A DNA stretch of 64,000 nt from positions 108,749,087-108,813,086 of the forward strand of contig CM043966.1 of assembly GCA_014529385.2 (NCBI GenBank), read 5' to 3'. The translations under genes were made by a program, and so were the position numbers. This stretch comes from Adiantum capillus-veneris. Taxonomy: Eukaryota > Streptophyta > Polypodiopsida > Polypodiales > Pteridaceae. The notes under the pieces were generated by a model that searched no databases, was not told the origin of the DNA, and saw only the letters and a program-made list of their open reading frames with translations. Of this stretch, positions 59,201-64,000 are shown in pieces; position 1 is the stretch's first letter; each line of letters opens with the position of its first letter.

Positions 59201-62200
59201 AATAAATTTAGGTGCTTTCAACACTCCTACAAAGTTTCATGGCCATGCGCTCCCGTCTCGTCAGTCTAGGGTGGCATAGTCGCCAATTTTCTTCGTTTTG
59301 GCTTTGCTATGGGCCAAATGGAAAAAAAGAGGCGATTGTTCCACTGTAGACTGATGAGACGGGAGCGAATGGCCATGAAACTTTGCAGGTGCGGGGAATT
59401 AGGTGCTTTCCTAGCCCTTGCAAAGTTTCATGGCTATCCACTCCTGTCTCGTCGGTCTAGGTTGGCACAATCACTAATTTTTTTGTTTTGCCTTCGCTAT
59501 GGGCCCAATGGAAAAGAAAAGAAAATTTGCCATTGTAGACCGTCGAAACAGATTGCAATGACCATGAAAATTTTTAGGGGCAAGAATCCAGTGGCTTTTC
59601 CCACCCTTGCAAAGTTTCATGGCCATCGGCTCCTGTCTGGTCGGTTTAGGGTGGCACAAATGTCAATTTTTTCATTTTGGCTTTACTATGTGCCCGATGG
59701 AAAAAAGAGACCATTGTGCCACGGTAGACCGTCGATACAGATTGGGATGGCCATGAAACTTTACAGGGACGAGAATTTAGCTGTTTTTACCACCCCTACA
59801 AAGTTTGATGGCCATACGCTCCTGGCTCGTCGGTCTAGGGTGGAACAATCGCCACTTTTTTTTGTTTTGGCTTTGCTATGGGCCCAATGAAAAAAAAGAG
59901 GCGATTGAGGCACCGTAGACCGACGAGACGGGAGCGGATAGCCATGAAACTTTACAAGGGTGGGTATTTAGGTGCTTTTCCTACCTCAGCAAAGTTTCAT
60001 GGCCATCCACTCCTGTCTCGTCGGTTTAGTGTGGCACAACTGTAAATTTTCTCGTTCTGGCTTCGCTAAGGTCCCAATGGAAAAAAACAGGCGATTGTGG
60101 CCCCCTAAACCAACAAAATAGATTAAGATGGCCATGAAACTTTGCAGGGCAGAAATTTAGGTTCTTTCTCCACCCTTGCAAGGTTTCATGGCCATCCGCT
60201 CCCGTCTCGTCGGTCTAGGGTAGCACAATTGCCAATTTTTTTGTTTTGGCTTCGCTAAGGGCCCAATGAAAAAAAACACGTGATCGTGCCACGGTAGACC
60301 ATCGAGACAGATTGCAATGGCGATGAGACCTTCTAGGGGCAAGAAATTAGGTTCTTCTACCACCCCTACAAAGTTTCATGGCCATCCGCTCCCGTCTTGT
60401 TGGTCTAGGGTGGCACAATCGCCATTTTTTTTGTTTTGGCTTTGCTATGGGCCAAATGGAAAAAAAGAGGCGATTGTGCCACCGTAGACCAACGAGATGG
60501 GAGCGAATGGCCATGAAAATTGGCAGAAGTAGGGATTTAGGTGCTTTCCTAGCCCCTGCAAAGTTTCATGGCTATCCTCTCCCGTCTCATCGGTCTAGGG
60601 TGGCACAATCGCCAATTTTTTCATTTTGGCTTTGCCATGGGCCTAGTGAAAAAAACAGGTAATTGTGCCACTGTAAACCGTTGAAACAGATTGCAATGAC
60701 CATCAAAAGTTTCAAGGGAGGGAATTTAGGTGCTTGTACCACACGTGAAAAGTTTCATGCCGATCCACTCCCGTCTCATCGGTCTAGGATGGCACAATCG
60801 CCAATTTTTTCGTTTTGGCTTCCCTAAGGGTCCAATGGAAAAAAACGGGCAATTGTGTCACTGTAGACCAACGAAACAGATTGCGATGGCCATGAAACTT
60901 TGCAAGAATGGGAATTTAGGTTCTTTTCCCACCCCTGCAAGGTTTCATGGCCATCTGCTCCCATTTCGTTGGTCTAGGGTAGCACAATTGCCTTTTTTTT
61001 TTTTGTGGCTTTGCTAAGGGCCCAATGGAAAAAAGAGGCGATTGTGCCATGGTAGACTGTCGAGAAATATTGCGATGGCCATGAAAATTTTCAAATGTGG
61101 AAATCTAGGGGCTTTTACCACCACTGCCAAGTTTTATGGACATCCGCTCCCGTATCCTCGGTCTAGGATGGCATAATTGTCAATTTTTTCATTTTGGCTT
61201 CGGTATGGGCCCAATGGAAAGAAGATGTGATTCTGCCATGGTAGACCGCCGAGACAGATTGCGATGCACATGAAACTTTACAAGGGTAGGGCATTAAGTG
61301 CCTTTCCCACCCCTACAAAGTTCCATGGCCATTCACTCCCGTCTTGTCGGTCCAGGGTGGCAGAATCGCCAATCTTTTTGTTTTGGCTTTGTTATGGACC
61401 CAATGGGAAAAAAGAGGCAATTGTGCCACTGAAGACTAATGAGACAGGAGAGGATAGCCATGAAACTTTACAGGGGTGGAGATTTAGGTGCTTTCCCTAT
61501 CCTTGCAAAGTTTCATGGCCATCCGCTCCCGTCTTGCCGGTCTAGGGTGGCACAATTGTAAGTTTTTTCGTTTTGGCTTCGCTAAGGGCCCAATGCAAAA
61601 AAACATGCGATTGTGCCTCCATAAAACGATGAAACAGCTTACGATGGCCATGAAACTTTGTAGGAAGTGAATTTAGGTTCTTTTTTCCCTTGCAAGGTTT
61701 CATGGCCATCCTCTCCCATCTCCTCCGTCTAGGGTAGCACAATTGCCAATTTTTTCGTTTTGGCTTCACTAAGGTTCTAATGGAAAAAAATAGGCAATTG
61801 TGCCACGGTAGACCGTCGAACAGATTGCAATGGCCATGAGACTTTGTAGGCGTATGAATTTAGGTGCTTTCACCACTCCTACAAAGTTTCATGGCCATCC
61901 TCTCCCATCTCGTTGGCTAGCACAATGGCCAATTAGTTTGTTTTGGCTTCGCCATTGGCCAAATGGAAAAAAGAGGCGATTGTTACACCGTAGACCAAGG
62001 AGATGGGAGAGAATGGCCATAAAACTTTGTAGGGATGGAGATTTAGGTGCTTTCCTAGCCCTTGTAAAGTTTCATGGCTATCCGCTCCTGTCTCATCGGT
62101 CTAGGGTGGCACAATCGCCAATGTTTTCGTTTTGCCTTCGCTATGGGCCCAATGGGGAAGAAAATGAAATTGTGCCACTGTAGACCGTCGAAACAGATTG

Positions 62201-64000
62201 CAATGACCATGAAACTCTATAGGGGTGGGAATTTAGTGGCTTTTCCTACCCTTGCAAATTTTCATAGCCATCGGCTCCCGTCCGGTCGGTCTAGGGTGGC
62301 ACAATTGCCAATTTTTTCATTTTGGCTTCGCGAATCGCGATCGGCCCAATGGAAAAAAGAGGCCATTGTGCCATGATAGACCGTCGAGTTAGATTACGAT
62401 GGCCATGAAAGTTTACAAGGGTGGGAATTTTGGTGCTTTTACCACCCGTACAAAGTTTGATGGCCATACGCTCCCGTCTCGTCGGTCTAGGGTGGCACAA
62501 TCACCATTTTCTTTGTTTTGGCTTCGCTATGGGTCCAATGATAAAAAAGGGCGATTGTGCCACCGTAGACCGACGAGACAGGAGCGGATAGCCATGAAAC
62601 TTTGCAGAGGTGGAGATTTAGATATGTTTTCTACCGCTGAAAACTTTCATAGACATCAGCTCCCGTCTCGTCTGTCTAGGGTGGCACAATTGTAAATTTT
62701 TTTCATTTTGGCTTCGCTAAGGACCCAATGGAAAAAAACACGCGATTGTGCCTCAGTTGACCAACGAAACCAATTATGATGGCCATGAAACTTTGTAGGG
62801 CAAGAATTTAAGTTCTTTTCCCACCCCTGCAAAGGTTCATGGCCATTCGCTCCCGTCTCGTCGGTTTAAGGTAGCACAATTGCCAATTTTTTTGTTTTGG
62901 CTTCGGTAAGGGCCCAATGGAAGAAAATAAGTGATTCTGCCACGGTAGAGCACCGAGACAAATTGCAATGGCCATGAGACATTGTAGGGGCAAGAATCTA
63001 GGTGCTTCTACCACCCCTACAAAGTTTCATGGCCATCCGCTCCCGTCTCGTCGGTCTAGGGTGGCACAATCACCAATTTTTTTGTTTTGGCTTCGCTATG
63101 GACAAATGGAAAAAAAGAGGCGATTGTGCCACCGTAGACCTACAAGATGGGAGAGAATGGCCATGAAACTCTGCAGGGATGGGGATTTAGGTGCTTTCCT
63201 AGCCCTTGCAAAGTTTCATGGCTAACCGCTCACGTCTCATCGGTCTAGGGTGGCACAATCGCCAATTTTTCTATGTTGGCTTCGCTATGGGCCCAATGGA
63301 AAAAAGCAGGCAATCGTGCGATTGTAGACTGTCGAAACAGATTGCAATTACCATGAAAAGTTGCATCGGTGGGAATTTACGTGCTTGTACCATGCCTGCA
63401 AAGTTTCATGGTCATTCACTCCCGTGTCATTGGTCTAGTATGGCAGAATCGCCAATTTTTTTGTTTTGGCTTCGCTAAGGGCCCAATGGAAAAAAACGGG
63501 CGATTGTGCCACTGTAGACCGACAAAACAGATTGCGATGGCCATGAAACTTTGCAAGGGTGGAAATTTAGGTTCTTTTCCCAATCCTACAAGGTTTCATG
63601 GCCATTCGCTCTCGTTTCGTTGGTCTAGAGTAGCACAATTGCCAATTCTTTTGTTTTGGCTTTGCTAAGGGCCCAATGGAAAAAAACAGGCGATTGTGTC
63701 ACTGTAGACCGTTGAGACAGATTGTGATGGCCATGAAACTCTGTAGAGGTGGAAATCTAGGTGCTTTTACCACAACTAAAAAGTTTTATGGCCATCTGCT
63801 CCCGTATCCTCGGTATAGGGTGGCACAATTGTCATTTTTTTCATTTTGGCTTCGGTATGGACCTAATGGAGAAAAGAGGCAATTGTGTCATGGTAGACCG
63901 TCGAGACAGATTGGGATGGCCATGAAACTTTACAAGGGTAGTAATTTAGGTGCTTTTACCACCCCTGCAAAGTTTTATGGCTATCCACTCCCGTCTCGTC
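53232..64000. repeat. Dyad-symmetric satellite array, about 190-bp monomers
   Basis: From about 53232 to the window end (and surely beyond) the DNA is a head-to-tail array of about 57 monomers. The recurring word TTTCATGGCCATCCGCTCCC appears about every 188-192 bp (for example near 53540, 53728, 54108, 54297). Each monomer is itself built of inverted halves. In the copy at 60374-60518 a 50-bp left arm (60374-60423) faces a 50-bp right arm (60469-60518) across a 45-bp spacer with only 4 mismatches. A second dyad lies between monomers: TTTGCAGGGGT (58812-58822) faces its perfect reverse complement (58844-58854). Shorter intervals (149, 167 and 88 bp, near 55437-55586, 56908-57075 and 57267-57355) mark deletions. 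Open frames inside are by-products of the repeat. It could be centromeric or heterochromatic; nothing in the sequence decides this. Confidence 0.95.

Noticed and set aside
53453-63668. Many 60-193 codon frames in the satellite, seemingly a protein family with FHGHPLPS-like words
   Set aside because: They occur on both strands, follow the repeat, and shift frame each monomer because the period is not a multiple of three.

Overview
This window is repeat-dominated nuclear DNA of a land plant. The evidence is plant-type Ty1/copia and Ty3/gypsy LTR retrotransposons (several primed from an initiator-Met-type site), a decayed caulimovirid (plant pararetrovirus) insertion, many long (CT/GA)n tracts and a large satellite. 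Ferns or other large-genome plants would fit, but I cannot fix the lineage. I see no intact host gene, no tRNA or rRNA gene and no CRISPR. Nearly every coding stretch is a broken mobile-element gene.

Layout. 1-1.45 kb is unassigned and holds a GA tract. 1.45-15.7 kb (minus strand) holds a protease fragment and then a long, decayed Ty3/gypsy polyprotein (gag, protease, RT, RNase H, integrase). That polyprotein is split at the RT/RNase H junction by a 4.5-kb LTR element (3940-8487; 4-bp TSD TCGG) that carries a long acidic ORF of unknown function and no pol. It is split again by a solo LTR (11322-12258; TSD CTCGC). A second solo LTR of the same family lies at 16095-16986. 18.7-24.2 kb is a structurally complete but mutated Ty1/copia element (TSD GATGT). 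24.2-28.0 kb holds degenerate tandem arrays and an interrupted transposase-like pseudogene. 28.67-30.94 kb is a gag-only LTR element (TSD CTTTT). 34.4-39.8 kb is a second, internally deleted copia element, for which I found no second LTR. 39.8-45.1 kb is mostly unassigned, with CT tracts and a striking cruciform sequence. 45.17-50.27 kb (plus strand) is an endogenous caulimovirid fragment next to an (AT)n tract: movement protein, coat protein, protease, RT. 51.1-51.8 kb is a gypsy gag fragment.

From about 53.23 kb to the window end lies a satellite array of about 57 monomers of about 190 bp. Each monomer is close to a two-centred palindrome, meaning a half-unit of about 95 bp repeated in alternating orientation. 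Diagnostic monomer variants recur every 2.4-3.3 kb, which suggests higher-order organisation. This array is the most unusual structure here.

The elements interact as parasites in layers. Older gypsy DNA is target for a non-autonomous LTR element and a solo LTR. The copia element landed beside the tandem arrays of the transposase-like locus. Several LTRs carry (CT/GA)n tracts downstream of a TATA box and close to the primer site, so retrotransposition itself can explain part of the microsatellite load. All joins and families were read by eye; no alignment or search was run.
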